From Cryptomeria japonica (lineage: Eukaryota > Streptophyta > Pinopsida > Cupressales > Cupressaceae), in contig NC_081413.1 in NCBI RefSeq assembly GCF_030272615.1, positions 442,703,038 through 442,767,037 of the forward strand: a DNA stretch of 64,000 nt, in the 5' to 3' direction. Below are positions 22,744 to 33,331 of this stretch, piece by piece (within the stretch, counting starts at the first letter, position 1; the number at the start of each line of letters is the position of its first letter). Made by a program: the position numbers and the translations under genes. The notes below the pieces were generated by a model. That model worked only from the letters and a program-made list of their open reading frames with translations, made no database searches and was not told the DNA's origin.

Positions 22744-25700
22744 AAGGCAGCTCCAAGCACAAGTTTGACAAATCCACAGATCCCACAGTTTAATGGGAAA
22801 AATTATGATTACTGGGCAATCACAATGAAGGCATTATTTTGTGCACAAGATTTATGGGAGTTTGTTGAAAATGGCTACCAAGAACCAGTAGATGCAACAA
22901 CATATAATGCATTAACTCAAGCAGAGAAATACTTATTGAAGGAAAATAAAAAGAAAGACTCAAAAGCCCTCTTCCTCATCTTTCAAGGAGTGAATGAAAG
23001 CATTTTTCCAAGGATTCAAGTAGCAACAAAGTCCAAGCAAGCATGGGACATTCTTCAAATAGCCTATCAAGGAATGGAAAAGGTAAAAATAACTAAGTTG
23101 CAAATGTTAAGAAGGGATTTTGAGACCATCTACATGAAAGAATCAGATACAATAGAATCATTTTTCACTCAAATCATTGGATTGGTAAACCAAATCAAAA
23201 CTCATGGCGAAAACCTTGAAGAAAGAAGAGTGGTTGAAAATATTTTGAGAAGTTTGCCTACAAGATTTGAATCTATTGTGGTGGCCATAGAAGAGACAAA
23301 GAATATCTCACAATTTTCAGTGGATGAGCTTCATGCTTCACTCATTTCTCATGAGCATAGACTAAGCAGGTCAACAAATTCAAATTTGGAGCATGCATTC
23401 AAGACACAAGTTTCAATCAGCCATGGTAGAGGCAGGGGAAGAACAAATTTCAGAGGTAGAGGAAGAAATTCATATAGAGGTGGAAGAGGCAGCCCATCAA
23501 ATTCAAGTGGAAGAGGTAGCAGCCCATCAAGCTCAAGTGGAAGAGGCAACTATCAAACATCAACTCAAAATCAACCCCAAAGCTAAAGGTATGACAAATC
23601 CTCAGTCCAATGTCATTATTGCAAGAAATTTGGGCATTACATAAATGAATGTAGAAAGAAGCAATATGATTCTAGACAACAAAGTGCAAATTTTACCAAG
23701 GAAAATCAAACTCAGGACACCATGTTCATAGCTTGTAATGTTGCACAAGAAAGTGAGAAAGATATATGGTTTTTAGACTTGGGTTGTAGCAATCATATGA
23801 CTAGAAATTTGGAAATGTTTTCTAGTTTGGATAAGAGTGTAAAATCAGATGTAACATTGGGGAATGACAACAAAGTTTCAGTTATGGGTAAAGGTAGTGT
23901 CAACATTCTAACCAAAATGGGGGAGAAAAAGTATATATCAGATGTCTATTTTGTTCCTGGATTGAAACATAACTTAATGAGTATAGGGCAGCTCATTCAA
24001 AAAGGGTATAGAGTCTATTTCAAGAACAAAGAATGCACAATTTTAGACAAATTTCCAAGCAATCAGCTCATAGCAAAAGTCCAAATGACAAGCAATAGAA
24101 TGTTTCCCCTAAGGATAAAACCAGATTTGAAAGTAGAGTTTTCTCAAGAACATAACACAATGAATCCACGAATGCATGAAAGAAAAGTTGCAGCAGTCCC
24201 CCAAGTAGTTTATCGAGCTGAAATTAAAGATGAAAATTGGTTATGGCACCTAAGATCTAGGCATCTAAACTTTGGAAACTTAAACTTATTACATAAGAAG
24301 AAAATGGTGATGGGGTTGCCACTAATAGCAAAACTGGATAGAATATGTGAAGGATGTATTTTGGGTAAACAACATAGAGAATCATTTCCAGCCGAAAACT
24401 CAATTCGTGGAAACAAACCATTAGAGATTATTCATTCAGATTTGTGTGGACCAATGCAAACACCTTCCATTGGTGGGAGCTACTACTTCTTGACATTCAT
24501 TGATGACTTCACAAGAAAAATTTGGGTCTACTTTCTAAAACATAAGCATGAGGTGTTTCATTATTTCTGTCAATTCAAGGTTCTTTTTGAGAAACTAAGT
24601 GGGCACTACATCAAAGCATTGAGAATAGATAGAGGAGGTGAATATATCTCAAATGACTTCATAAGATTTTGCAAAGACCATGGAATCCATAAACAATTTA
24701 CTGCAAGGTATACCCCACAACAAAATGGTGTCGCTGAAAGAAAAAATAGAACAATAATGGAAATGGCAAGAAGCATGTTGAAGGCAAAGCATTTGTCAAA
24801 TGAGTATTGGGCTGAAGTAGTAGCATGTGCAGCATATATAATTAATAGATCTCCTACTAAAAGTGTTATCAATATGATTCCGGAAGAACCATGGAGTGGA
24901 AGAAAACATAATGTTTCTCATATGAGGGTATTTGGATGTGTGGCATATGCACATGTGCCAGATGAGTTGAGAAGAAAGTTGGACAACAAAGGAGAAAAAT
25001 GTATATTTGTGGGATATAGTGATGAGGAAAAGGCATACAAGTTATACAATCCAATCAACAAAATGGTTATAATCAGTAGAGATGTGTAGTTCATAGAAGA
25101 TGAAGCATGGGATGGAACTTTGGACAAAACAATCAATATTGCAGCCAACATACCAGAAGAAGAAAATTAAGATTTTATATCAAAAAGTACTCCTTCAAAT
25201 GTGACTCCTCCTATAGTTGTTCAAGGTCAACAAAGTGGACAAAAAATGACACCATCAAGTGTAAGGACAACCCCACACACTCAAGCAAATACTCCATCAA
25301 ATGTGCAAGTAACACCATCTTCAATTGGCAGTCTTGGTGCTGGACCATCAAACCCACATTCAACAAATGCAAGTGACATGTCCAATCCTACATTAGCAAG
25401 CTTGAGGAAACAAAAAATCAAAAGTTTAAGGGAGATTTATGAACAAAATGAAGGTGAAAATAATGCAAGTCAGACTTCTCTTTTTGCTTTATACTCGCAT
25501 GTAGATGATCCAATTCAGTTTGAAGAAGCTATTAAGGAAGAAAAATGGGTGCAAGCAATGGATGAAGAAATTGATGCAATTGAAAAGAACGAAACATGGG
25601 AGTTAGTTAGTCTTCCACAAGGAAAAGAGGTGATAGGAGTGAAGTGGGTTTACAAAACAAAATTGAATGCAAATGGAGATGTGCAAAAACACCAGGCAAG

Positions 25701-27039
25701 GTTGGTGGCAAAAGGTTATTCACAACAACCTGCGGTAGACTACAATGAGACATTTGCACCGGTTGCTCGCTTAGACACCATGAGAACAATACTAGCTATA
25801 GAAGCTCAAAACAAGTGGGCAATATATCAAATGGATGTGAAATCAACTTTCTTAAATGGTATTTTAGAAGAAGAAGTCTATGTGGAGCAGCCACCCGGAT
25901 ATGAGATTTTGGGTCATGAAAACAAGGTTTACAAGCTCAAGAAGGCACTTTATGGACTCAAACAAGCTCCAAGAACATGGTATAGCAGAATTGATAGTTA
26001 TCTTTTAAAAAATGGATTCAATAGGTGCAGCAGTGAGCCTACATTGTATACCAAGATGAATAAGCAAGGTGAGATCATAATTGTTTGTTTATATGTTGAT
26101 GACTTGATATTCACTGGTGATCTTTCAACTAACATGTTCAAATCAGCTATGAAGAAAGAATTTGAGATGACTGATTTGGGTTTAATGAGATATTTTCTTG
26201 GCATTGAAGTAAGTCAAAATGATAAAGGTATTTTCATTTCACAATCTAAGTATGCAAATGATATTTTGAAGAGGTTTAATATGATGAATTGCAAATCAGC
26301 ACCAACACCAATAGTGATAGGTTTAAAGTTGAGTAAAGATGACAAAGGAGCTAATGTAAATCCAACTTTGTATTAAAAACTTGTTGGTAGTCTCATGTAT
26401 CTAACAACCACAAGGCCGGATATAATGTTTGGAGTTAGTCTCATTTCAAGGTTCATGGAGTCTCCAAAAGTTACACATTGGAATGCTGGAAAAAGAATTT
26501 TGAAATATGTTAGTGGAACAAAGAATTATGGAATATTTTACTCAAGGTCAAATGATTTCAAGCTGATAGGATACACGGATAGTGATTGTGCTAGTAGCAT
26601 AGATGATAGGAAGAGCACTTCTGGTTATGCTTTTCATTTTGGATCAGGCGTAGTATCATGGGCTTCAAAGAAACAACCAATTGTAACTCTTTCATCAGCT
26701 AAAGCAGAGTATGTAGCAGCTACAGGGGCAACATGTCAAGCCGTTTGGATGAGAAGAATGTTGAAAGAATTGAGGTATGAACAAGAAAGTACAACAAAGA
26801 TATATTGTGACAACAACTCAGCTATAGCATTGTCAAAAAATCCAATATTTCACAAAAGGAGCAAGCATATAGACACAAGGTATCACTTCATCAGGGAGCT
26901 AATCAACAATGGAGAAATAATTTTGGAACATTGTAAGTTAGAAGACCAACTTGCTGATATCTTCACCAAATCATTGGGAAAAGAAAGTTTTGTGCATCAA
27001 CGAAACAACTTGGGTATTGTAGATGGCAGTTGTGATTAA
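22744..27039 (+). pseudogene. Copia gag-pol polyprotein, unit 3, full length but inactive
   Basis: One frame runs the full length without a frameshift, about 1,430 codons, as usual for copia. Domains in order: gag, CCHC knuckle (about 23610-23650), protease ([10 protein letters not shown], about 23780), GAG-pre-integrase, integrase (IDDFTRK, RIDRGGEY, TPQQNGVAERKN), RT with YVDD (about 26095), RNase H (YTDSDCASSIDDRKSTSGY, CDNNSAI). Breaks: the gag ATG is AAG here (22744-22746), and four in-frame stops lie at 23584 (TAA), 25087 (TAG), 25168 (TAA) and 26374 (TAA). Each stop could come from CAA or CAG by one C-to-T change. The DSG of the protease is DLG. The normal stop is TAA at 27037-27039, four bases before the 3' LTR. 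Confidence 0.92.
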
Positions 27040-27043
27040 GGAG

Positions 27044-27582
27044 TGTTGGAGTTAATCACCAACTACCAAACTAATGCTGTTGTATTTCCTTTCTTCCCCT
27101 CGTGGTATTCTGTCTTGTCATCTGCAATCTTCTGATCAAACAAAGGACAAATGCCAACTTGTTTTTGATGGCAAAATCTTCCTCTTAGATCTTTCCACGG
27201 TGATCTAGAAACTTCAATTTTAATATCGTTTTTTTGTTTATTGTGTGACATATGATTAGAAAGACAATATATGTAGTTTTGAAATATATATGTAAAAAGT
27301 GTGTGCCCAGAAAAAGAGCTGCAGAACCAGTCAATGAAAGAGAAGAATAGGGGTTTTGTATAGCAGCAAAAGAACATTTTGTATAGCAGCAGAAGAACAG
27401 GGGAGTCATGATATTTGAATTTTTCTGAGGGTACAAAATGAGCAGACCTCAATAATATGAGGCATTTTGTAATCAGTTTTGTGATAGAATGAAAAGAATG
27501 GATTGTTGATTTAAAATCTATTTTCTTTTATCTGCCCTATTTTTTTTTGTTCTGTTTTTTGCTCCCCTGTTTCTTTCCAGCA
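27044..27582 (+). repeat. Copia 3' LTR of the triplicated element
   Basis: It starts TGTTGGAGTTAATCACC after TTAAGGAG (polypurine tract) and ends CTTTCCAGCA, giving a TGTTGG...CCAGCA pair, and is followed by target duplication CTCCC. By eye it shows about 20 differences from the 5' LTRs, many more than those LTRs show among themselves. This says the triplication is younger than the insertion. Confidence 0.85.
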
Positions 27583-27587
27583 CTCCC

Positions 27588-28097
27588 CACCGCACCTGGC
27601 CCAAGCTCTCATAGAACTAAAAACAAACCCATTCAAGCTGACACAAAGAGAACAAACTAGATGTAGAGAAAAGCACTAAGAAAAACCATCCAAAATATTT
27701 GCATCTCCATCCTCGTCTCCTTCCCCTTAATCTTCCTCCGTTGAAACCCTTGCTCGCCTGATTCCTCTTGCTTGCCTGGTATCTTGCCCGTTTCAAATTG
27801 TTAAAATGTAATTTTTGTTAGTTTAAATTATAACAAACATTTATTTTATATAATTTTATATAATACAAAAGACTTCTTTTGGTAATCAAAACATCTTACC
27901 AATTGATGGTCATTGTCAATTGGTAACTCTTTGTAATCAACAAATTGCAAAATAAAATAAAGCCTTCAATGAAATAATTTCCAAGCAGCCAAGATTGTTA
28001 CACACCATACTAAACTTTTTATTGTCACGATTTGACATTTGGTTAATGAATTCAAATATGTAATATAAAAAAAGAGAAACTTTTATTTTTGTTCTTT
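27588..28097. other. Right host flank of the copia element, no gene seen
   Basis: The first 200 bp are C/T-rich and much less AT-rich than their surroundings (for example CCGCACCTGGCCCAAGCTCT), which would suit a 5' untranslated region or promoter-proximal DNA interrupted by the element. No start codon with a long frame follows. The rest is AT-rich. Confidence 0.4.
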
Positions 28098-28262
28098 AAA
28101 GTTCAACCAATAGAAACACAAATAAATTATATTTTTTAAATTATTTAAAATAAAGAACTAAATATAACTATAGAAGTTTTGTTCAAATTTTTTAATTCTA
28201 TACAATGATTGGTTAAATTATTGAAAAAATAGAATCAAATGAATGCATAAGTATCTTGCATT
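28098..28262 (+). repeat. Flank repeat, second copy
   Basis: A diverged direct copy of 16438-16665 (AGTTCAACCAATAGAAACAC, GATTGGTTAAATTATT, AATGAATGCATAA). It lacks the TATA box and the C/T-rich tract found in the left copy. Confidence 0.65.
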
Positions 28263-28289
28263 GGAAGGAACTAATAATGTTTAAGAATA

Positions 28290-30440
28290 GGTACATATTA
28301 AATTATTATAATTATACATAGAGGTGAGAGATTTCATGTTGATGAGACTATTTTAAAAGGGTTGATAGTCGTTCTAAAATATCTTACAACTACAAGACCA
28401 TAGATTAATTTTGTATTAAGTGTCATTTTGAGATTTATAAAAAATCCATATGATAATTATAGTAGAGGCAAGGGGTAGTGGAAATGTGGTAGACAAAAAT
28501 ATCAAAGGCACCTATATTATGATGACCATTACACAAAAAAAAAGAAAATGAATATAAAGTTAGTTAGTTTTTCAATTTTTATATCTGGCTAGTTCAATAT
28601 ATGTTTAAAAATCCACTTCATAACCTATTTTTAGTCTTTGTAGTGAGATCATACCTGGATTTTGAAGAAATACATATTATTTTTCTCTCTATAAGAAATC
28701 TATAGTTGATAGTAACAATCTCAACGTGTTGGACCAAGTAGTTTGGATAAAAATAGTTTTGGTAGCTTTACAATGATAATTGAGTTTGTCATGAAAGACA
28801 TTTCAAGCTTGCATACATATAATTTATCATGTATAAAGGTAAATTTTTACCTAAAAATTAGCGAAATAATTTATAATTAGTTAAATATAGTTATGGTAAT
28901 GTGGAGTTGTTTAAGATCATCAATTTAATAAATGAGTTCAATTAGTCTTCTTAATTAACAATTATGAGATCTAAAAGTTAGTCTCAATTTAGCTCTATTT
29001 TTTATTAGGGGAAAACAGGTTTTGAAGGGCCCCTGAAACTCTTTACAACATTAGATCAAAAGATAGACAATAGAGAATACCAAAGAAAAAAAAAAATAGA
29101 CATAAAAAAGACAGCTGGCTGAGACATAAAAAAGACAGTTGGCTGAAATACAAAAAGACAACAATAGAAAGACACAAGACACATAAAGTAAACACCAGAC
29201 AGTAGTAAAAGAAGAGAAGAAAAGCCAAGCCTAGGATAAGTTCTTTAGCAACTCGACAACTTCTAGCTCCAGTTGCTCTATGGTCTCAGTAGTCTGCTTG
29301 ATATCATCAATGTCCCTGCTTTGGTTTTTCTTCTTTCAAGTGCTTGCGCGTGTTCTTTTTCTAGGACCCTCCTCCTTATCTTTAGGGCTTCCATCCTTCT
29401 CCTCAGTAGTGTCCTCGAAGGCCTTTTCCCCTTGGACAATTTTGAGCTTGTTGATAAGGACCTTGATACTTTCTGAGGCGGCCTTTAAAATCTTGTGACT
29501 CTGCTCCCCAATCTTTCTGAGAGTCTTCTAAACCCCTTCCATCCACTTTTCACTTGCCACTGCTCTATCTTCTAGGGTTTGAAAGCTATCGCGTTGGGAA
29601 TTTATGATTTTCTCTGCATTTCTAATAGCTTTGGTAATCTCACTTAAGCAGTCAGGGAGGGAACTAAATTTACTAGTGCCGATAGCTTCCAAAGCTTCAA
29701 TTTTGCTTGCCTCTTGGACCTGTTTAGCTTTTATTCTTTTTATTTCCTTCTGAACCCATAGGAAGACCTTATTGAAGCATTCATGTCAGTTTTTGAAACA
29801 GAGGTCGATATCCAGATGGGAGCCATCCTGGGCCTTTTCTCCCATAGGATCCAAGATCACCTCCAGACCCACCTCCTTTCATTTTGCAGTCTTAATTTCC
29901 TTCATGGGGGTGTTCTCCCCAGCCAAGCCATTACTGTGATCATTGGAGCTGGTAGGAAGGGGCAAATATTTCTTAGCTCCCAAATCCTCACCTCTCAACA
30001 TCTTCCCCTTCTTCTTTTGGCTTGAAATAATTTGAACCTTCTCACTGTCTATCTCCATATCATCTTCAATCTCCTCTTCTGACTCATTCAATTTAGCTAT
30101 GTTACGACATCTATTATGCATAAAATATTTGTAAGATAGAGTTACAGATGTTGACAAAGATCCTTCATCGATTTATGACATGAAAGTATGACTAATAATA
30201 ACCATTGATTTATGACATGAAAGTATGACTAATAATAACCAAGATCCTTCATTTATTTTCAATGTTGGGATGATAACCATGAAATTTTATGACAATATAT
30301 TATAAGACTACTCTTTAGATTTGGATGTTTGAATTTAACTAAGGGATATAAGAAATACTTTTGGAGTATTAGGGAAAATATAAATAATGTATATTTCCTT
30401 TTAATTACTTCATGTATAAATTTATCTATTTATTAGGTTC
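28290..30440 (+). pseudogene. Copia RNase H region relic (copy 2), interrupted
   Basis: Fragments such as LKYLTTTRP, INFVLSVILRFIKNPYDNYS (near 28350-28460) and VTISTC with a following VVW-like block (near 28700) match copia RNase H. The whole region is parallel to 6250-7260. At 28994 the match stops in GTCTCAATTTAG and resumes at about 30128 in ATTTGTAAGATAGAGTTAC, the gap being the retroposed insertion. After that the two copies stay similar to about 30310. Confidence 0.65.
28995..30087 (-). mobile_element. Retroposed insertion (LINE-like), 5'-truncated
   Basis: The insert of 1,093 bp is flanked by an 11-bp direct repeat TCAATTTAGCT (28984-28994 and 30088-30098). The empty-site version is visible at about 7012, where the related sequence runs straight through. 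On the minus strand the insert ends CCCTAATAAAAAATAG, an A-rich tail. It encodes, with stops, an acidic and lysine-rich coiled-coil-like protein (NESEEEIEDDMEIDSEK, then EIKRIKAKQVQEASKIEALE, then INKLKIVQGEKAFEDTTEEK). Target duplication plus A-tail fits LINE-type retroposition. The protein resembles no RT; it could be an ORF1-type region or a retroposed gene. Confidence 0.65.
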
Positions 30441-30479
30441 GTACGATGGAGTTTTCATAGTTTATCTTTTGTAGGTATT

Positions 30480-31110
30480 AATAGTTTATTAATATTAATA
30501 ATGGTTCAGCTTGAGCTATAGAGATGATGATTGATGAGAGAATTCGATTCGCATGGGTTCCATGTCTATTTGAACATTTATACCATAATTTACTTGACTT
30601 CGTATACATGGTAAGATGTTGTCTATTAGTAGGAGTGACCCTACTACACATACGGGCATATGAGCACATTGCAATTTTATGGTCAATGTGGTTGAGATTT
30701 GGTTGACTAGGCTAGCCATATGTATTTATGTATGGCATGATCCCTTCCCATCCTTGGTTAGAGAAGATGAAGTATTGAAAGAGGTTAATTGATGACATTG
30801 ATAGTGTTATTTGGAGACCTTATTTAGACTACTAGGACTAGGAGGACGATGGCGTGAAGTTGTCATTTTACTTGTAGACATGATGCTTGATCACGTGCAC
30901 ATAGTACATTATTGAGTATAATGTGCTTTCCAATGTTATGATATAGTTTGGCTAGATATAAGGTTTTCTATTTTATAATGTTGTCATTGATGTCTTTTGT
31001 GATCCAGCAACATGAGTCTGGCATATTCCAGTTTGAGCCCCACAAGATTCGATATATATTTGGGTCTGGCATATTCCTTATTGGGTCCGCATCACTCTGC
31101 AATACCAGAT
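30480..31110 (+). pseudogene. Plant mobile domain (PMD) relic, copy 1
   Basis: Translation gives VTLLHIRAYEHIAI (30635-30676), matching the LLxLWAWERI signature block of the PMD family, and then across frames VIWRPYLDY (near 30805), as in the relic at 53501-53689. Many stops and shifts follow. PMD proteins include host MAIN-type proteins and versions carried by transposable elements; the repeat context favours the latter. It lies directly before gypsy 1 gag and on the same strand as that element, whereas the other two PMD copies are antisense to the gypsy DNA next to them. Confidence 0.6.
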
Positions 31111-31179
31111 GTCTCTGTAATATTTTGAGAACTTATTTTTTATTTGATATAACATCTATATCTAGTATTTTAGGTGTTA

Positions 31180-32029
31180 ATGTTTTTTTGTGGCACAGTT
31201 ATGCAATACTAACCAGAAAAATGGAGAATATTTTGCTTCATTCTTACAACGATGGAGAGATCTTTGTAGTAGATGCTCTTGTGATATCCCACAAAAATAA
31301 ATGGTAGAAATTTTCACTCAAAAGGTTAACAAGGACATTGGATATGAACTAAGAAAGGCTTTCTTGTCTACCTTTTAGGAGTTCATTGAGAAAGGATTGG
31401 CAATAGAAAAAGTCCTTATTGAACAAGGTGTCATAAAGCTATTCAAATAGAAAAAAGAGGAATCAAATGGGAAAGACAAGCCCCACTTTTGGAACAAAAA
31501 TAAGAACACAATAAATGATGGGGTAGTAGATGCAAATGTTGTAAAACCAAAAATGACTTTCCCTGATGCAAGCTCATCGAATATGACCAATCAAGTGAAT
31601 ACTCAAAGGCCCTCAAAGCCTTGAAGAAAATACACCCCATTGGGAAAGCCAATTGAGACAACATTCAAGAAATTGGTTGCAAACAAGCTCATAACACTAC
31701 TAGATAATCCACCTTATGAACCAAAAGTGAAACCTACATGGTTGAATGGTGATGATTATTGTGAGTATAATAAGAGAAAAGGACACAAAACTAGCAATTG
31801 TCACAGATTAAAGGATGTCATACAAGATCTTATTGATAAGGGTGACATAAAAGTTGATGGTCACACCTCCAATGAGGAACATGCGATGTTTAAGGAGCCA
31901 TTTCCTAAACATGATAAAGGAAAAGCCAAAATAGATAATCAAGCCAATTATACTAAAATGTCCTATGATTATGATTCAACTGTTAATCATATTTTAGTGG
32001 AAAATCATATTTCTACCATCATCATATAG
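31180..32029 (+). pseudogene. Gypsy 1 gag C-terminal part with knuckle-like motif
   Basis: The frame contains VLIEQGVIKLFK, a stop, then a Lys/Asn-rich linker (HFWNKNKNTINDGVVDANV). Next come ETTFKKLVANKLITLLDNPP and WLNGDDYCEYNKRKGHKTSN with CHRLK, the zinc-knuckle-like end of gag in this gypsy group. It continues to IQDLIDKGDI. The N-terminal gag region is missing or too decayed to read. The best open part is 31640-32029. Confidence 0.7.
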
Positions 32030-32459
32030 GACAAAACTCCCAAAGGTTCTACCCAAAGGAGTAAATTTGTTTTGAAAGGCATTTGACCATCCTCTTCATC
32101 CTCTAAAGAGAAAACCTCCAAATGTAATGACAGAAACCATCGAGGTAAAGTCACCTTTCAAGGTGTTCCATCCAAGACTACATCCTCATCATATACCAAA
32201 AATGAGTATGACCTTGTAGATCAGTTAGGGAAGACACCCACTCTAATTTCCATTCTTTATATTTTTTGTATATCGCCTTCACATAAGGCTATTCTTGACA
32301 AAGCATTGAGAGAGACCTTTGTACCCACTGATCTGAACATGGACTAGTTTCAAGACATGGTGGGATACCTTTGCACTCCACATTTCCTTACATTCACATA
32401 ATCCAATGATGTATCCATATGCCAACCACACAATACACCTCTCCATATTGAATCTTTTC

Positions 32460-32764
32460 TCCATAGGAATCGCATCAAACGAGTCTTGATAGATGGAGGA
32501 GAAGGTATGAACATTTGTACATAGAATAATATTGAACAATTGGGATACTCTGAACATGTTGTGGATTCAAGAAATAAAATGACCATCAAAGAATATGATG
32601 ATGAAGAACGCTCATCTAAAGGAATAGTCACCCCACCTTTATGCGTTGGGCCAGTAACCAAGGATGTGGTTTGTAAAGTCCTTGATTTAGATCTCACATA
32701 CAACATACTTTTGGGATGTCCTTGGATTCATGAAATGAGAGAAGTACCATCAACATATCATTAA
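32460..32764 (+). pseudogene. Gypsy 1 aspartic protease
   Basis: The active-site block reads RVLIDGGEGMNICT (near 32488-32525), followed after a TAG by LGYSEHVVDSRNKMTIKEYD and VGPVTKDVVCKVLDLDLTYN with ILLGCPWIHEM. The DGG-type site and ILLGxPWIH ending are usual for this gypsy group. The frame closes with a TAA at 32762-32764, shortly after the domain. Confidence 0.75.
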
Positions 32765-33118
32765 TGCATAAAATTTCCTCATAATAGAGTTGAAGTGATA
32801 GTCAAAGGTGATTCAAATCCCTCCATATATTACACTAACTTGTGACCAAGTTCAGAGATGATATTTCCAATAAATAGAGAAGCAACTCCATCATCAACAT
32901 ATGTGGATCCAAAATCATTAAAACCTTCAACATCAAAACAAGGTGAGCTTAAAGGAAAATGCAAGGACAAAGGTATGGAAGAATATACTTTGAATCAAAC
33001 CATGTATTTAAGACAAATAATGGATTCTCCTAAATATTATGGATGACCACATCCCTCTAAAAATGTATCCACTATTACTATTAAATAGGATCCCCCTATA
33101 TTCTACAGATGGGGTGAG

Positions 33119-33331
33119 ATGGAAGAAGATCTCCACAAAATTCTCTATAAAGAAACTAAAGAGGAACCTACACAAGATCAAGTCAAGATACCATGTGAAA
33201 AGTATGGCAAAGGATTCAAGTTCTTGCAAAAATTTGGATATGATGGAAGGAGCCATCTTGGATTAAAAAAGAAAGAAAGAATTGAACCATTGCAGCTAGA
33301 GTTAACATTCAAAAAGAAGTGCTCCAAATGA
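33119..33331 (+). pseudogene. Gypsy 1 G-patch domain
   Basis: KYGKGFKFLQKFGYDGRSHL followed by GLKKKERIEPLQ fits the G-patch pattern (GxGxxxLxxxGYxxGxxLG with a basic tail). It lies between protease and RT in the same frame as both. G-patch domains bind RNA or RNA helicases in other proteins; in betaretroviruses one follows the protease. Its role in plant gypsy elements is not known to me. The open frame is 70 codons, and the domain itself has no stop. Confidence 0.75.

Larger units (their letters stand above)
16597..27582 (+). mobile_element. Ty1/copia element with triplicated 5' part and host flank
   Basis: A copia element inserted with target duplication CTCCC (16726-16730 and 27583-27587). 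Its 5' portion, together with 134 bp of host DNA to the left, is present three times with an exact period of 2,701 bp (copy starts at 16597, 19298 and 21999). The first two copies stop in the integrase core; only the third continues through RT and RNase H to the 3' LTR. Because each unit carries host flank, the amplification was a genomic tandem duplication and not repeated insertion. Element proper without duplication is 22133-27582, 5,450 bp, a usual copia length. Confidence 0.9.

Noticed and set aside
17947-24872. Minus-strand and shifted-frame open frames within gag and integrase
   Set aside because: Shadows of the copia frame; the Leu/Pro-rich ones are simply the antisense of the Gly/Arg-rich gag tail.
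16743-27452. Repeated minus-strand frames of 65-129 codons in the copia LTRs
   Set aside because: They lie in LTR sequence opposite to the coding strand, match no protein and recur only because the LTR recurs.
30478-31310. Reading the 30.5-31.3 kb frames as a host gene
   Set aside because: PMD-like blocks are split by stops and shifts and run straight into gypsy gag sequence; no intact exon structure is seen.
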